A stretch of DNA of 64,000 bases, taken from the NCBI GenBank assembly GCA_963710535.1, contig CAVQAW010000003.1, positions 496,001 to 560,000 on the forward strand, read 5' to 3'. Position numbers and translations under genes: made by a program. Below the pieces are notes generated by a model. The model searched no databases, had not been told where the DNA came from, and worked only from the letters and a program-made list of their open reading frames with translations. Of the stretch, positions 33,274-41,612 are shown one piece after another. This stretch comes from Pelagihabitans sp963710535. GTDB taxonomy: Bacteria; Bacteroidota; Bacteroidia; Flavobacteriales; Flavobacteriaceae. How positions within the stretch are numbered: the stretch's first letter is position 1; every line of letters begins with the position of its first letter.

Positions 33274-33598
33274 CGACGAGCGTTTGCATATTTTTTTCGC
33301 CAGCTGTTTCGCCTGTTCTTTGGCAACCTGAACATTTGGTGTTAAAACTAAAACGGGGCCTGTTGAATGCCTATGATATGCATCAGTTGTGCCGAAGCGG
33401 TTGGTTACCAAGAACCAATGCAACAATGTGAAAAGTCAAGTAATTGGATCAGCTTATGGGTTGGACCAGGATTCCTCCATTCAGGCAGAAAATACAGCGG
33501 GAAAAGTAATAGTGATCCCTTTGTGAATTGGTCCACTTAAATCACAATCTTCAAACCATATGATTGGTTTGGCGTGCTTTCAGTAGCAGACCGACCCA
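33274..33598. other. Intergenic region upstream of pfkB
   Basis: It contains the pfkB promoter (33343-33385) and a TTGGTT-N6-AACCAA inverted repeat at 33401-33418. The part from 33420 to 33598, behind the stop of the FMN-binding protein gene, shows no ORF, operator or terminator that I can support. Confidence 0.4.
33343..33385 (-). promoter_or_regulatory. TGAY-type operator and -7 box for pfkB
   Basis: The core TGATATGCATCA (33374-33385) is fully palindromic including its spacer. The minus box TAGTTTTA (33343-33350) is 35 bp away. The predicted start is near 33338, 65 nt before the ATG. Confidence 0.7.
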
Positions 33599-34054
33599 TT
33601 AGCCATCGCGAAACTTTCCTGTGATCTCGGAAATTTTGATCCGATATACAATGGGATTCCCTTGGGTGGCCAATTTACTGGAAAACTCCCCGATAAAACG
33701 ATGGCTTTCCTTTTCCTTTTGAAGGATGTTCCGTTTTACCCCCTCCGCGAATTGATGGAGCAGGTATTTTGCATCGAGACCGCTCAGTTCCTCAAATTCA
33801 CCTTGTACCAACACCGATCGCCAGTGGTTCACCGTCTTGATTTCATCGACTTCCATGGCAACCAACCGATTTTCGCGCATGCCATCAATTTTATGGCCTT
33901 CTCCGGAATAACTGATGATACAATGATGTTCCGCATCATAAAAATAGGTAATGGGGACCACATAGGGCGCATTCTGTGAAATGAAGCCCAAGTGCCCAAC
34001 ATAATTCTCACTCAGTAGTTCCAGGCATTTCTTTTTTTCAAGCATTTTGATCAT
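33599..34054 (-). CDS. Pyridoxamine-5'-phosphate-oxidase-like FMN-binding split-barrel protein
   Basis: The product has 151 residues with the split-barrel pattern of the PNPOx-like/flavin reductase family: LLSENYVGHLGFISQNAPYVVPITYFYD, then ISYSGEGHKIDGMRENRLVAMEVDEI and W.SVLVQGEFEEL. Members bind FMN, F420 or haem and are often found with UspA and Hsp20 in dormancy regulons. The reaction cannot be assigned. ATG 34045 is an alternative start. A perfect minus -7 box (CAAAAGTA on the plus strand, 34159-34166) lies upstream but without a TGAY operator at the usual spacing. Confidence 0.8.
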   Translation of the reverse strand: MIKMLEKKKCLELLSENYVGHLGFISQNAPYVVPITYFYDAEHHCIISYSGEGHKIDGMRENRLVAMEVDEIKTVNHWRSVLVQGEFEELSGLDAKYLLHQFAEGVKRNILQKEKESHRFIGEFSSKLATQGNPIVYRIKISEITGKFRDG

Positions 34055-34278
34055 ACTAACCGCTTTGTTGATGGATGATGAATATCTATTCCTCTAAGGT
34101 ATAAAATAAAAAGGCGCTTTGCCCCCCGATCGACAATGAAATTTGTTGCAGCTCCCTTCAAAAGTACCAGCGTTGCCGGCGACAAATGAACTATCAGAAG
34201 GCCCTTCAAATAAACATAATTTTACAGTTTTATAAAGAATAATCCTTCGGAATTTGTTAAATTTATGGTCTTTACTTT

Positions 34279-34698
34279 ATGAAAATTTCAAGGAGGTTCC
34301 CCCAAAACCCAAAAGCTGCCATGAAGCATATCCTGATTATTGAGAATGACCCTACCATCCTCAGCAACACTGCAGAACTTCTGGAACTGGAAGGCTATCT
34401 TACCTTCACGGCCACCAATGGCATGGAAGGTCTGGAAATGATCAACCGGACAGTGCCCGATTTGATCCTTTGCGACCTGTTGATGCCGGAAATGGATGGG
34501 TTTACCTTGCTCAAGCATCTGGGGGAACACCCCGACCTCAAACGAATCCCGTTTATCTTTTTCAGTGCGAAAAGCGACAAGACTTCTGTACATCAAGGAT
34601 TGAGGGCCGGGGCCGATGATTACCTGACCAAGCCCTTTGAGTTGGAGACCCTGCTGGAATCGATCGAAAAATGCCTCGCCAAAAATAAGCAATACTAA
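34279..34698 (+). CDS. Single-domain response regulator (receiver only)
   Basis: The product has 139 residues. From ATG 34321 (alternative start) it aligns end to end with the receiver of the REC-Crp protein: phosphoacceptor Asp in LCDLLMPEMDG (Asp66 counted from 34279), then FIFFSAK and GADDYLTKPFE. It has no output domain. It may be a phosphate sink, a phosphorelay intermediate or a protein-protein regulator, probably served by the LOV kinase or a close relative (inference from similarity). No TGAY operator with the standard geometry is visible upstream. Confidence 0.82.
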   Translation: MKISRRFPQNPKAAMKHILIIENDPTILSNTAELLELEGYLTFTATNGMEGLEMINRTVPDLILCDLLMPEMDGFTLLKHLGEHPDLKRIPFIFFSAKSDKTSVHQGLRAGADDYLTKPFELETLLESIEKCLAKNKQY

Positions 34699-34775
34699 GT
34701 ACATCGCGATTTTGAGTTGGTCCATCATGACATTTAGAACAAACCTTACGGTTTCCGATGCGATTTGAAGCACAA

Positions 34776-34818
34776 TGATGCAGATCATTTGGCTTTTTTC
34801 GCAAGTAGTCTATTTTGG
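34776..34818 (+). promoter_or_regulatory. TGAY-type operator and -7 box for the baeRF gene
   Basis: The core TGATGCAGATCA (34776-34787) and box TATTTTGG (34811-34818) are 35 bp apart. The predicted start near 34823 rules out the in-frame ATG at 34775 and supports ATG 34835. Confidence 0.65.
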
Positions 34819-34834
34819 TGTAAAATATTGGTCT

Positions 34835-36007
34835 ATGTACACTTCAGAAACAATACCGTTCCCAAAAAAGATGTTTGAGGCTTTGGCACAGAAGCATCAC
34901 CTCCATTGCGTTTCCATATACCTTTCGATGGATATGGAAGGTTTGGAGCAGAACAGGCACTTGGCACAGGCAAAGCTCAAAACAGGTATCAAGGAAGCAG
35001 GGCGGGCTTTGGAAGCCAGGGAAATGTCGAAGCAAGATGTCAAGCAATACCTGCAACCTATGGATGAACTGCTATCCAAAATTGAGCTGTGGCGGAACCC
35101 TTCGAGGGGATTGGCCATTTTTTTGGATCCAGAAGAGGGCATGCGTTATTATGAAATTCCGATCGCATTCGAGGCAAGAACAGTGGTAGACAGCCATTTT
35201 TATCTCTTGCCATTGCTCCCTTTGTACCATAACGACGGGGATTATTATGTACTGGAACTGAGTCGCGACTATGTGAAACTTTATGCAGCATCACGTTACC
35301 ATTTTGAGGATGTTTATGTGGAGGATTTTGCCCCTGGCCGGCTGGAAGAGGCTGTCGGATTCGATTTCAGGCCAAAAATGCTGCAGGTCAGAAGTGGACA
35401 AAATGTGTTCGGTGCGGGTGCCTTCCACGGGCACGGAGAAGGGAAAGATGATGACAAAAAAGAATTGATCACTTTTTTAAGGGCGGTAGACCAGGGCGTA
35501 ATGAAGGTGATGGCCAAGAAGAAAGCCCCCTTGGTGTTGGCCTGTGTGGATTATCTATATGATTTATACAAGGAAGTGAGCAGCTATCCGGAAATATTTG
35601 GCATGAATGTGGGGGGCGATCCAGAGTTCAAAAACAAAAAAAAGCTGCACAGGGAATCCTGGCAAACGGTGGAAACCCATTTCATGGGCACCAAAGCGGA
35701 AAAAATTGACCAGGTCAAAGAATTGTACCATACCCAAAAGATATCCTACGGGCTTGAAGCCATTGTTCCCGCCTCATGGCATGGAAAGATCGACACCTTG
35801 CTTGTAGACAAGACCAAGGAAGTCTATGGCACCTACGATACGGAAACCAAGGAAGTCAAAGTCAGCAAATATCCTAAGATTTCCAATACGTCCCTGACGC
35901 AAATGGCTGCCTTGGCAACCTTTTTAAAAGGCGGGCAGGTTTATGTGTTGCCCCCTGAAGAAATGCCGATCCAAGGGAGCCCCCTCAATGCACTGTTCCG
36001 ATATTGA
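34835..36007 (+). CDS. baeRF-family protein (eRF1-like bacterial release-factor homologue)
   Basis: The product has 390 residues. The middle holds the eRF1 domain-2-like core (GLAIFLDPEEGMRYYEIPI, FYLLPLLPLYHNDGDYYVLELSRDYVKLYAA) and the C-terminal part an eRF1 domain-3-like block (APLVLACVDYLYDLYKEVSSYP). This is the bacterial baeRF superfamily (family 3/7 type), thought to act on stalled or hibernating ribosomes, but without firm biochemical proof. A loop GAGAFHGHGEGKDDDKK sits where the GGQ-like region would be expected, and no GGQ motif is present. Rv2629 of the mycobacterial DosR regulon is of the same superfamily. Confidence 0.7.
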   Translation: MYTSETIPFPKKMFEALAQKHHLHCVSIYLSMDMEGLEQNRHLAQAKLKTGIKEAGRALEAREMSKQDVKQYLQPMDELLSKIELWRNPSRGLAIFLDPEEGMRYYEIPIAFEARTVVDSHFYLLPLLPLYHNDGDYYVLELSRDYVKLYAASRYHFEDVYVEDFAPGRLEEAVGFDFRPKMLQVRSGQNVFGAGAFHGHGEGKDDDKKELITFLRAVDQGVMKVMAKKKAPLVLACVDYLYDLYKEVSSYPEIFGMNVGGDPEFKNKKKLHRESWQTVETHFMGTKAEKIDQVKELYHTQKISYGLEAIVPASWHGKIDTLLVDKTKEVYGTYDTETKEVKVSKYPKISNTSLTQMAALATFLKGGQVYVLPPEEMPIQGSPLNALFRY

Positions 36008-36009
36008 AC

Positions 36010-36052
36010 TGACTTAGGTCATTGTGCGGCGATCGGTCTGGGAGTATTTTTA
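36010..36052 (+). promoter_or_regulatory. TGAY-type operator and -7 box for the PepSY-like/dodecin operon
   Basis: The core TGACTTAGGTCA (36010-36021) is identical to the hsp20 operator. The box TATTTTTA (36045-36052) is 35 bp away. The predicted start is near 36057. Confidence 0.72.
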
Positions 36053-36103
36053 CCATAAGAACCAAAGGGTTCCCATTAAGTATAAACCTTTAATCTATAA
36101 ATC

Positions 36104-36613
36104 ATGAAAAAAGTATTGTTCGGTTTACTAGCATTTGGATTAACCGCCCAAGCCTACTCCCAAATCATCAAGACCGAGGAGTTGTCGGAAGTTACCGTGG
36201 TCGCCACCAACTACAAATACCTCAACAACGTGAACTCGGAAGAGGTGGCCTCGGTTCCGGTGGAGATGCTGGAACGCAAAGTAGCGGCATTCGACCTGAA
36301 AAGCTCGGATTTCTATCAGGATGATTATGATCTGTACAACATTTCCTTTTACATCCCCGATGGCAAAATTCTTGCCGCCTACGACAGGGACGGCAAAATC
36401 TTGAGAACCGTTGAAAGATTCACCAACATCAATACGCCCAATGCCGTTAAAAAAGCCTTGTTAGATCGATTTCCCGAGTGGACCATTACCAAAGATGTTT
36501 ACGTGGTGAACTACAAGGATAAAAAAGGGGCCAAAAAAACTTACAAATTTACCTTACAGAACGGGGATCAGACCATCAAGGTCAAAACCGATGAGGACGG
36601 TAATTTTCTATAA
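36104..36613 (+). CDS. Secreted PepSY-like protein of unknown function
   Basis: The product has 169 residues with a signal peptide (LTAQAYSQ). The C-terminal two thirds have a beta-lactamase-inhibitor/PepSY-like pattern: an amphipathic helix VKKALLDRFPEWTITKDVYVVNYKDKK followed by strands YKFTLQNGDQTIKVKTDEDG. Such small periplasmic domains are common in Bacteroidota and often regulate or accompany other envelope proteins. No catalytic motif is seen. It is the first gene of a two-gene unit with dodecin. Confidence 0.6.
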   Translation: MKKVLFGLLAFGLTAQAYSQIIKTEELSEVTVVATNYKYLNNVNSEEVASVPVEMLERKVAAFDLKSSDFYQDDYDLYNISFYIPDGKILAAYDRDGKILRTVERFTNINTPNAVKKALLDRFPEWTITKDVYVVNYKDKKGAKKTYKFTLQNGDQTIKVKTDEDGNFL

Positions 36614-36640
36614 TTATCAGTAACCATAAAACGATAAGCC

Positions 36641-36841
36641 ATGTCTGTCCTGAAAGTCATTGAAATCATGGGGAATTCTACGGTAAGCTTCGAAGATGCG
36701 GTACAGAACGTCATCAACGAGGCCTCCAAAACCGTAAAGAACATCAAGTCTGTGTACATCAAGGATATGCAGGTAACGGTGAACAACAATAAAATAGCAG
36801 CGTACCGTGTGACTACCAAGGTAAGTTTCGGTATTATGTAA
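36641..36841 (+). CDS. Dodecin (flavin-binding dodecamer)
   Basis: The 66-residue product carries the dodecin pattern: KVIEIMGNSTVSFEDAVQNV, a central helix ending in SKTVKNIK, and the final strand AYRVTTKVSFGI. Dodecins form hollow dodecamers that store flavins and quench flavin photochemistry. Bacterial dodecins prefer FMN or FAD. A flavin-sequestering protein inside a regulon that may be read out by a flavin-based LOV sensor is notable. It is followed by a strong bidirectional terminator. Confidence 0.9.
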   Translation: MSVLKVIEIMGNSTVSFEDAVQNVINEASKTVKNIKSVYIKDMQVTVNNNKIAAYRVTTKVSFGIM

Positions 36842-36863
36842 GGTTTGGTTGATTGCCATGGTT

Positions 36864-36940
36864 TAAAAAAGAAGGTGTCCGTTAGGCTCAAAAATCTTCC
36901 ATAAGATTTTCGGCCTGAGGGCACCTTCTCTCTTTTTAAG
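36864..36940. terminator. Long bidirectional hairpin terminator after dodecin
   Basis: The outer arms GAAGGTGTCC and GGGCACCTTC enclose an inner stem (AAAAATCTT with AAGATTTT). The hairpin is flanked by AAAAAAG on the left and CTCTCTTTTT on the right. It can end both the dodecin unit and the phosphoribosyltransferase unit coming from the other side. Confidence 0.8.
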
Positions 36941-36994
36941 AATGCCGAGGTTTGGCATACTGCCGTCGATGGAACGAAAGTGAATAGGGGTTCA

Positions 36995-37627
36995 TCAAAG
37001 ATTACCGGAATGGCTTTCTTCCAGAATCCGGATGGCCTCTTGGTCGGAAACCTGTTCGAATGCTTCATAGAATTGGCCCACCGCCTGAAAGTAATGGGGC
37101 ACCTCCAAACAAATAACCTCATCTACATTGGGATTTCCTTTTAATTTAAGGATGCCCGACTCGGGCGCTACGGGAATGGCCACTACGATCTTATCGGGTT
37201 TCTGGTGGCTGACCAGATCTACGGTTACCAAAAGGGTATTTCCCGTGGCGATGCCATCGTCGATGATGATTACGGTCTTGCCCTTTAATGGCCGTGGTTT
37301 CCTATTTTGGTAATATTGTGCTTCTCGTGCCCTCAGCTTTTTTCTGATACGGGCGGTTTCTTCCTTAAGATATTCTTTAGAGATTCCTATGGCATCGGTA
37401 AGGATAATATCTTCCATGCTTACCGCCCCAATGGCATATTCTTTATGGTTGGGATGCCCGATTTTTTTGGATAGAGCCACATCCAATGGCGCCTTTAAGG
37501 CCTTGGCCACAATGGCCCCTATGGGGAGCCCACCTCTCGGGATGGCCAAAACGACCACGTTCTTATTCTTGTAGGTTGCCAATCTTTCGGCCAGCTGGTT
37601 CCCGGCATCGATCCGATCTCTAAACAT
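36995..37627 (-). CDS. Phosphoribosyltransferase-domain protein
   Basis: The product has 210 residues of the type I PRTase fold, with AIPRGGLPIGAIVAKAL at the start and the PRPP loop VIIIDDGIATGNTL. The usual partner is a hydrolase of the dienelactone hydrolase type, and here the gene overlaps exactly such a gene by 8 bp. The same two domains are fused in some actinobacterial proteins of dormancy regulons. The base or nucleotide substrate is unknown. Confidence 0.88.
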   Translation of the reverse strand: MFRDRIDAGNQLAERLATYKNKNVVVLAIPRGGLPIGAIVAKALKAPLDVALSKKIGHPNHKEYAIGAVSMEDIILTDAIGISKEYLKEETARIRKKLRAREAQYYQNRKPRPLKGKTVIIIDDGIATGNTLLVTVDLVSHQKPDKIVVAIPVAPESGILKLKGNPNVDEVICLEVPHYFQAVGQFYEAFEQVSDQEAIRILEESHSGNL

Positions 37628-38333
37628 TGTTGCTTGTATTAAGGTTTGTTAGCCATTTCGAAAACCATTTTGCCGAATGTTGGGCCACCATGGCCAGCTT
37701 TCCCGGTTCCTCGAAAAGGTGCGAGGCCCCTGGCACGATTTCCAATTTGCGCTCGCATCGCAATTTCTGAAAGGCGATTTCATTGAGTTCGATGACCTGA
37801 TCGTCCCATCCGCCCACGATCAAAAGGGTCGGGGCGGTGACTTGGTGCAGTTCCTTCATGGCCAGATCGGGCCTGCCCCCCCTGGAGACCACCGCCCGCA
37901 CATCTTCCCCGAAATAGGCTGCGGCCCTCAGGGCGGAAGCCGCCCCGGTACTGGCCCCGAAATAACCGATGGGCAAGCTTTTGATCCCCTGCCGTTGCTT
38001 TACCCAGTGGGTCACCTCGATCAATCGCAAAGTCAACAAGTCGATATTGAATCGATTCGCATAAATTCGGTCTTCCGCTTCGGTCAGCAGATCCAACAGC
38101 AAGGTAGCCAGGCCTTGCCCCTGCAGTACTTCGGCAACAAAGTTATTCCTCGGGCTTGTTCTGCCACTGCCACTGCCATGTGAGAAAATGACAAGTCCAG
38201 TTACCCTCTTTGGAACGCATAAATTGCCTTTCAAGCTGAGGTTGTCCCAGCTGATGTTGACTTCTTTATCGAATTCTTTCAACGAATCCATCTCCATATC
38301 GTTTCTTTCCATTTCCAATGATGGAAACCGCAT
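37620..38333 (-). CDS. Alpha/beta hydrolase, dienelactone-hydrolase-like
   Basis: The product has about 237 residues: VIFSHGSGSGR oxyanion region, nucleophile elbow GYFGASTGAA (Ser), Asp in GGWDDQV, and His in PGASHLFEEPG. This is the full Ser-Asp-His triad of an alpha/beta hydrolase. It is the first gene of a two-gene unit with the phosphoribosyltransferase. The nearby -7 box (38345-38352) puts the transcript start only a few nt before ATG 38333, so ATG 38312 or 38297 may be the real start. Confidence 0.85.
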   Translation of the reverse strand: MRFPSLEMERNDMEMDSLKEFDKEVNISWDNLSLKGNLCVPKRVTGLVIFSHGSGSGRTSPRNNFVAEVLQGQGLATLLLDLLTEAEDRIYANRFNIDLLTLRLIEVTHWVKQRQGIKSLPIGYFGASTGAASALRAAAYFGEDVRAVVSRGGRPDLAMKELHQVTAPTLLIVGGWDDQVIELNEIAFQKLRCERKLEIVPGASHLFEEPGKLAMVAQHSAKWFSKWLTNLNTSNNV

Positions 38334-38344
38334 TCATACGCTTC

Positions 38345-38389
38345 CATAAATAAAGTGCCATAACAGCGATTCTGAAATGACTTTTGTCA
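38345..38389 (-). promoter_or_regulatory. TGAY-type operator and -7 box for the hydrolase/PRTase unit
   Basis: The core TGACTTTTGTCA (38378-38389) is a perfect half-site pair. The minus box TATTTATG (38345-38352) is at 37 bp, two more than usual, making this one of the less regular promoters. Confidence 0.5.
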
Positions 38390-38426
38390 TTCGAATGCCT
38401 TTTGGTGGCTTGACTTTCACCTATCA

Positions 38427-38470
38427 TGACATTTCTCATAGTTCCGAAGGGTATTTTGCAATTATTTTTA
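38427..38470 (+). promoter_or_regulatory. Imperfect TGAY-type operator and -7 box for the ABC export operon
   Basis: ATGA-CATTTC-TCAT keeps the outer TGA/TCA but has C instead of a purine in the right half-site (core 38427-38438). The box TATTTTTA (38463-38470) is 36 bp away. The predicted start is near 38475, 16 nt before the ATG. Confidence 0.5.
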
Positions 38471-38490
38471 CCTGATGTAATCAGATTGCC

Positions 38491-39573
38491 ATGAAAAATA
38501 TTTGCCTCCTATTTCTTGCTTTCTTTATGTATTCATGCGGAGAACAACAAGAAAAGATATTTCCCAAAAAAACGATGCTTACCGAATCGGTTTATTCCTC
38601 GGCGACCATACAACCCGATAGTCTTTATCAGGCTTATGCCGCGGTTGCCGGCATTTTAGACCGCAATTTGGTGGAGGAAGGGGCAACGGTAAAAAAAGGC
38701 GATGCCATTCTTCAAATCATCAACGCTGCCCCCAAACTCAATACCGACAACGCCAGATTGGCGCTGAATTTAGCCAAAGAAAACTACGACGGCCGAGCTG
38801 CCATTTTAGGAGAACTGCAGGATGAGATCAAAGCGGCCGCGCTGAATCTTAGCAATGATTCGATCAATTATTATCGACAAAAAAAACTATGGGACCAAAA
38901 TATAGGTTCCAAGGTAGAATTCGATAACCGCAAACTGGCCTATGAACTCTCCGATAACCGCTTAGGGCTGTTGAAAAGCAAATATGACCGCACCAAACGC
39001 GAATTGGCCGCTCAGGTAGAACAGGCAGAAAACAATTATAAGACCTCCATGATATCGACCAAGGATTTTACGGTACTGAGCAAGATCAATGGCAAGGTTT
39101 ACGCCCTATACAAAAATCCCGGGGAGCTTGTCAGCACCATGGAACCTTTGGCAGCCGTGGGCAATGCGGACATCTTTATCATCGAGCTGCTGGTAGATGA
39201 AGTCGACATCGTAAAATTGCGCTTAGGCCAGAAAGCCTTGGTCACTTTGGATGCCTACAGCAATCAGGTCTTCGAAGCCGTCGTCAGCAAAATTTACCCA
39301 CGGAAGGATGAGCGTTCCCAAACCTTTACAGTGGAAGCCACTTTCAAGGAAGTCCCCGAGGTACTTTATCCCGGATTGTCGGGAGAAGGAAATATCGTCA
39401 TCTCCGAAAAAAATGAGGTGTTGACCATCCCCAAAGACTATCTTATGGAAGACAACCAGGTACTTACCGAAAATGGGGCAGTAAAGGTAACCCTCGGACT
39501 CCAAAATTTAGATCGGGTAGAAATTTTGGAGGGTATCGATGAAAAAACGGCAATTTTAAAACCAAAATCATGA
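38491..39573 (+). CDS. HlyD-family periplasmic adaptor lipoprotein of an ABC exporter
   Basis: The product has 360 residues with a lipoprotein signal (FFMYSC, Cys16). It has the split lipoyl/hairpin layout: VAGILDRNLVEEGATVKKGDAIL, a long helical hairpin (75-190), then MISTKDFTVLSKINGKVYAL and a beta-barrel with LYPGLSGEGNIVIS. It is an adaptor that couples an inner-membrane ABC permease to export. It overlaps the permease gene by 4 bp (ATGA), giving the operon adaptor-permease-ATPase. Confidence 0.85.
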   Translation: MKNICLLFLAFFMYSCGEQQEKIFPKKTMLTESVYSSATIQPDSLYQAYAAVAGILDRNLVEEGATVKKGDAILQIINAAPKLNTDNARLALNLAKENYDGRAAILGELQDEIKAAALNLSNDSINYYRQKKLWDQNIGSKVEFDNRKLAYELSDNRLGLLKSKYDRTKRELAAQVEQAENNYKTSMISTKDFTVLSKINGKVYALYKNPGELVSTMEPLAAVGNADIFIIELLVDEVDIVKLRLGQKALVTLDAYSNQVFEAVVSKIYPRKDERSQTFTVEATFKEVPEVLYPGLSGEGNIVISEKNEVLTIPKDYLMEDNQVLTENGAVKVTLGLQNLDRVEILEGIDEKTAILKPKS

Positions 39574-40832
39574 CCAACTGGAAAGTGATTTTGAACATCG
39601 CCAAAACCCATTTGCTCACCAAGATGAAATCTACGGTGACAGCTTCCCTTGGGGTGACCTTCGGCATCGGTGCCTACATCACGCTCGTGAGTTTTATGAC
39701 CGGCTTGAACGGTATGCTCGACAGCCTGATCTTGAACCAAACGCCCCATATCCATTTATATAATGAAATTGAACCCACCGCACAACAACCCGTCGCCCGC
39801 TATGAAGCCTTCGAGAATTCTATGAATGTGGTCCGTTCCATAAAACCGAAGCAGAGCCAGCGGAAAATACACAACGCCCTGCCCATCCTCAATTATCTTA
39901 AAAACGACAAAAACGTGAGGGGGGCAACGCCACAGCTACGCGCGCAGATATTCTACCTATCGGGATCCATTGAACTGGGGGGCAATTTGGTCGGCATCGA
40001 TATCATGGAAGAGGTAAGGCTCTCCAATATGCGCGATTACATCGTTCAGGGCAGTGCCGAAGCCCTTAAAAATACCGATAACGGGATTTTGTTGGGTGCC
40101 GGCCTGGCGGAAAAAATGTCGCTCGGTGTGGGTGACAGGGTACAGATCAGTACGATCCGAGGCGATATCTTTCCCTTAAAAATAGTAGGCATCTACCAAA
40201 GTGGCATCGCCGATATCGATAACATCCAAAGTTATGCCAACATAAAGACGGTACAGCGCATTCTGGGCGAGGCACAGAATTATGTGACCGATATCAACAT
40301 TAAATTGCTCGACATTGCGGCCGCACCCCTCATGGCCAAAAAATTGGAAAAACAATTTGAGGTAAAGGCCACGGATATCAATGAAGCGAATGCCCAGTTC
40401 GAAACTGGGTCGAACATCAGGAACCTCATCACCTATGCGGTCTCGATAACACTTTTGATCGTAGCCGGTTTTGGCATCTATAATATCCTGAACATGCTGA
40501 TCTATGAAAAAATGAAGGACATCGCCATTTTAAAGGCCACCGGTTTTTCCGGTAAGGACGTACAATTGATCTTTATGAGCCAAGCCATGATCATAGGGGC
40601 CATAGGAGGTTTTTTGGGATTGGCGATTGGATACGGCCTATCGCGCCTGATCGACAATGTTCCGTTCAATACGGCCGCACTCCCAACCATTACCACCTAT
40701 CCGATCAACTATAACATTTGGTATTATGTCATTGGAATTACGTTTGCGCTGGTCTCCACATTTATTGCCGGATACTTGCCTTCAAATAAAGCGAAGCGCA
40801 TCGATCCCGTACGCATCATCCGAGGCACTTAA
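39570..40832 (+). CDS. ABC transporter permease, MacB/LolE (FtsX) type
   Basis: The product has 420 residues: one N-terminal transmembrane helix, a large periplasmic domain (about 50-285), then three C-terminal helices in an FtsX domain (NILNMLIYEKMKDIAILKATGFSGKDVQLIF). This is the mechanotransmission type of permease, which works on the periplasmic side without moving substrate through the membrane. It is linked to the adaptor upstream and the ATPase 9 bp downstream. The substrate is unknown. Confidence 0.88.
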   Translation: MTNWKVILNIAKTHLLTKMKSTVTASLGVTFGIGAYITLVSFMTGLNGMLDSLILNQTPHIHLYNEIEPTAQQPVARYEAFENSMNVVRSIKPKQSQRKIHNALPILNYLKNDKNVRGATPQLRAQIFYLSGSIELGGNLVGIDIMEEVRLSNMRDYIVQGSAEALKNTDNGILLGAGLAEKMSLGVGDRVQISTIRGDIFPLKIVGIYQSGIADIDNIQSYANIKTVQRILGEAQNYVTDINIKLLDIAAAPLMAKKLEKQFEVKATDINEANAQFETGSNIRNLITYAVSITLLIVAGFGIYNILNMLIYEKMKDIAILKATGFSGKDVQLIFMSQAMIIGAIGGFLGLAIGYGLSRLIDNVPFNTAALPTITTYPINYNIWYYVIGITFALVSTFIAGYLPSNKAKRIDPVRIIRGT

Positions 40833-40841
40833 CCCAAGACC

Positions 40842-41549
40842 ATGAACCTCGTCCTAGAAACCAAGAACATCAACAAATTCTTTGAGAAGCCCGTGAAATT
40901 CCATGTGCTCAAGGATATTTCCTTTGGGGTCAAAAAAGGGGAATTCGCTTCCATTATGGGCAAATCGGGTTCGGGAAAATCAACCCTGCTCTATATTCTC
41001 TCTACCATGGATACCGATTATACCGGTGAATTGTTCCTGAACGACGAATTGGTCACCGGTCAGCGACATGAAGCATTATCGCGCCTGCGGAACAAGCATA
41101 TCGGTTTTGTCTTCCAATTCCATTACCTGCTATCGGAATTCAGTGTTTTGGAAAACGTGATGCTCCCCGCCAAAAAACTGGCCGAAAAATCGGAAGCCGA
41201 AATCATGGATGACGCCATGCAAAAACTCAAGATGTTGCATATCGATCATCTTGCCAAACAAAGGGCTTCTAGAATTTCGGGAGGCGAGAAACAGCGCGTG
41301 GCCATCGCCAGGGCGTTGATCAATAATCCATCCATACTCATGGGCGATGAACCTACAGGAAATCTAGATAGCTTCAACTCCGAAAACGTGTTCCATATCT
41401 TTAAACAGCTGAAGGAAGAGGAAGGGCTTTCGCTACTGGTGGTGACCCACGATGAGGACTTTGCCAAGCGAACCGACCGCATCATTGAAATGGAGGATGG
41501 CCGTATCCTGGGCGACCATACCATGGGAAGTGCCCCAAAACCTGTATGA
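40842..41549 (+). CDS. ABC transporter ATP-binding protein, LolD/MacB type
   Basis: The product has 235 residues with all nucleotide-binding motifs: Walker A GKSGSGKST, Q-loop FVFQFHYLL, signature ISGGEKQRVAIARAL, Walker B ILMGDEPTGNLD, and the H-loop VVTHDEDFA. It energises the FtsX-type permease just upstream. The next gene (an oxidoreductase) follows after 63 bp without a visible promoter, so it is probably in the same transcript. Confidence 0.93.
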   Translation: MNLVLETKNINKFFEKPVKFHVLKDISFGVKKGEFASIMGKSGSGKSTLLYILSTMDTDYTGELFLNDELVTGQRHEALSRLRNKHIGFVFQFHYLLSEFSVLENVMLPAKKLAEKSEAEIMDDAMQKLKMLHIDHLAKQRASRISGGEKQRVAIARALINNPSILMGDEPTGNLDSFNSENVFHIFKQLKEEEGLSLLVVTHDEDFAKRTDRIIEMEDGRILGDHTMGSAPKPV

Positions 41550-41612
41550 CTTTGCTCATAGGGCAATACCCTAAAGAGGTCTACCTTGTTTGGATTCTAA
41601 ATAAGGGAACCG

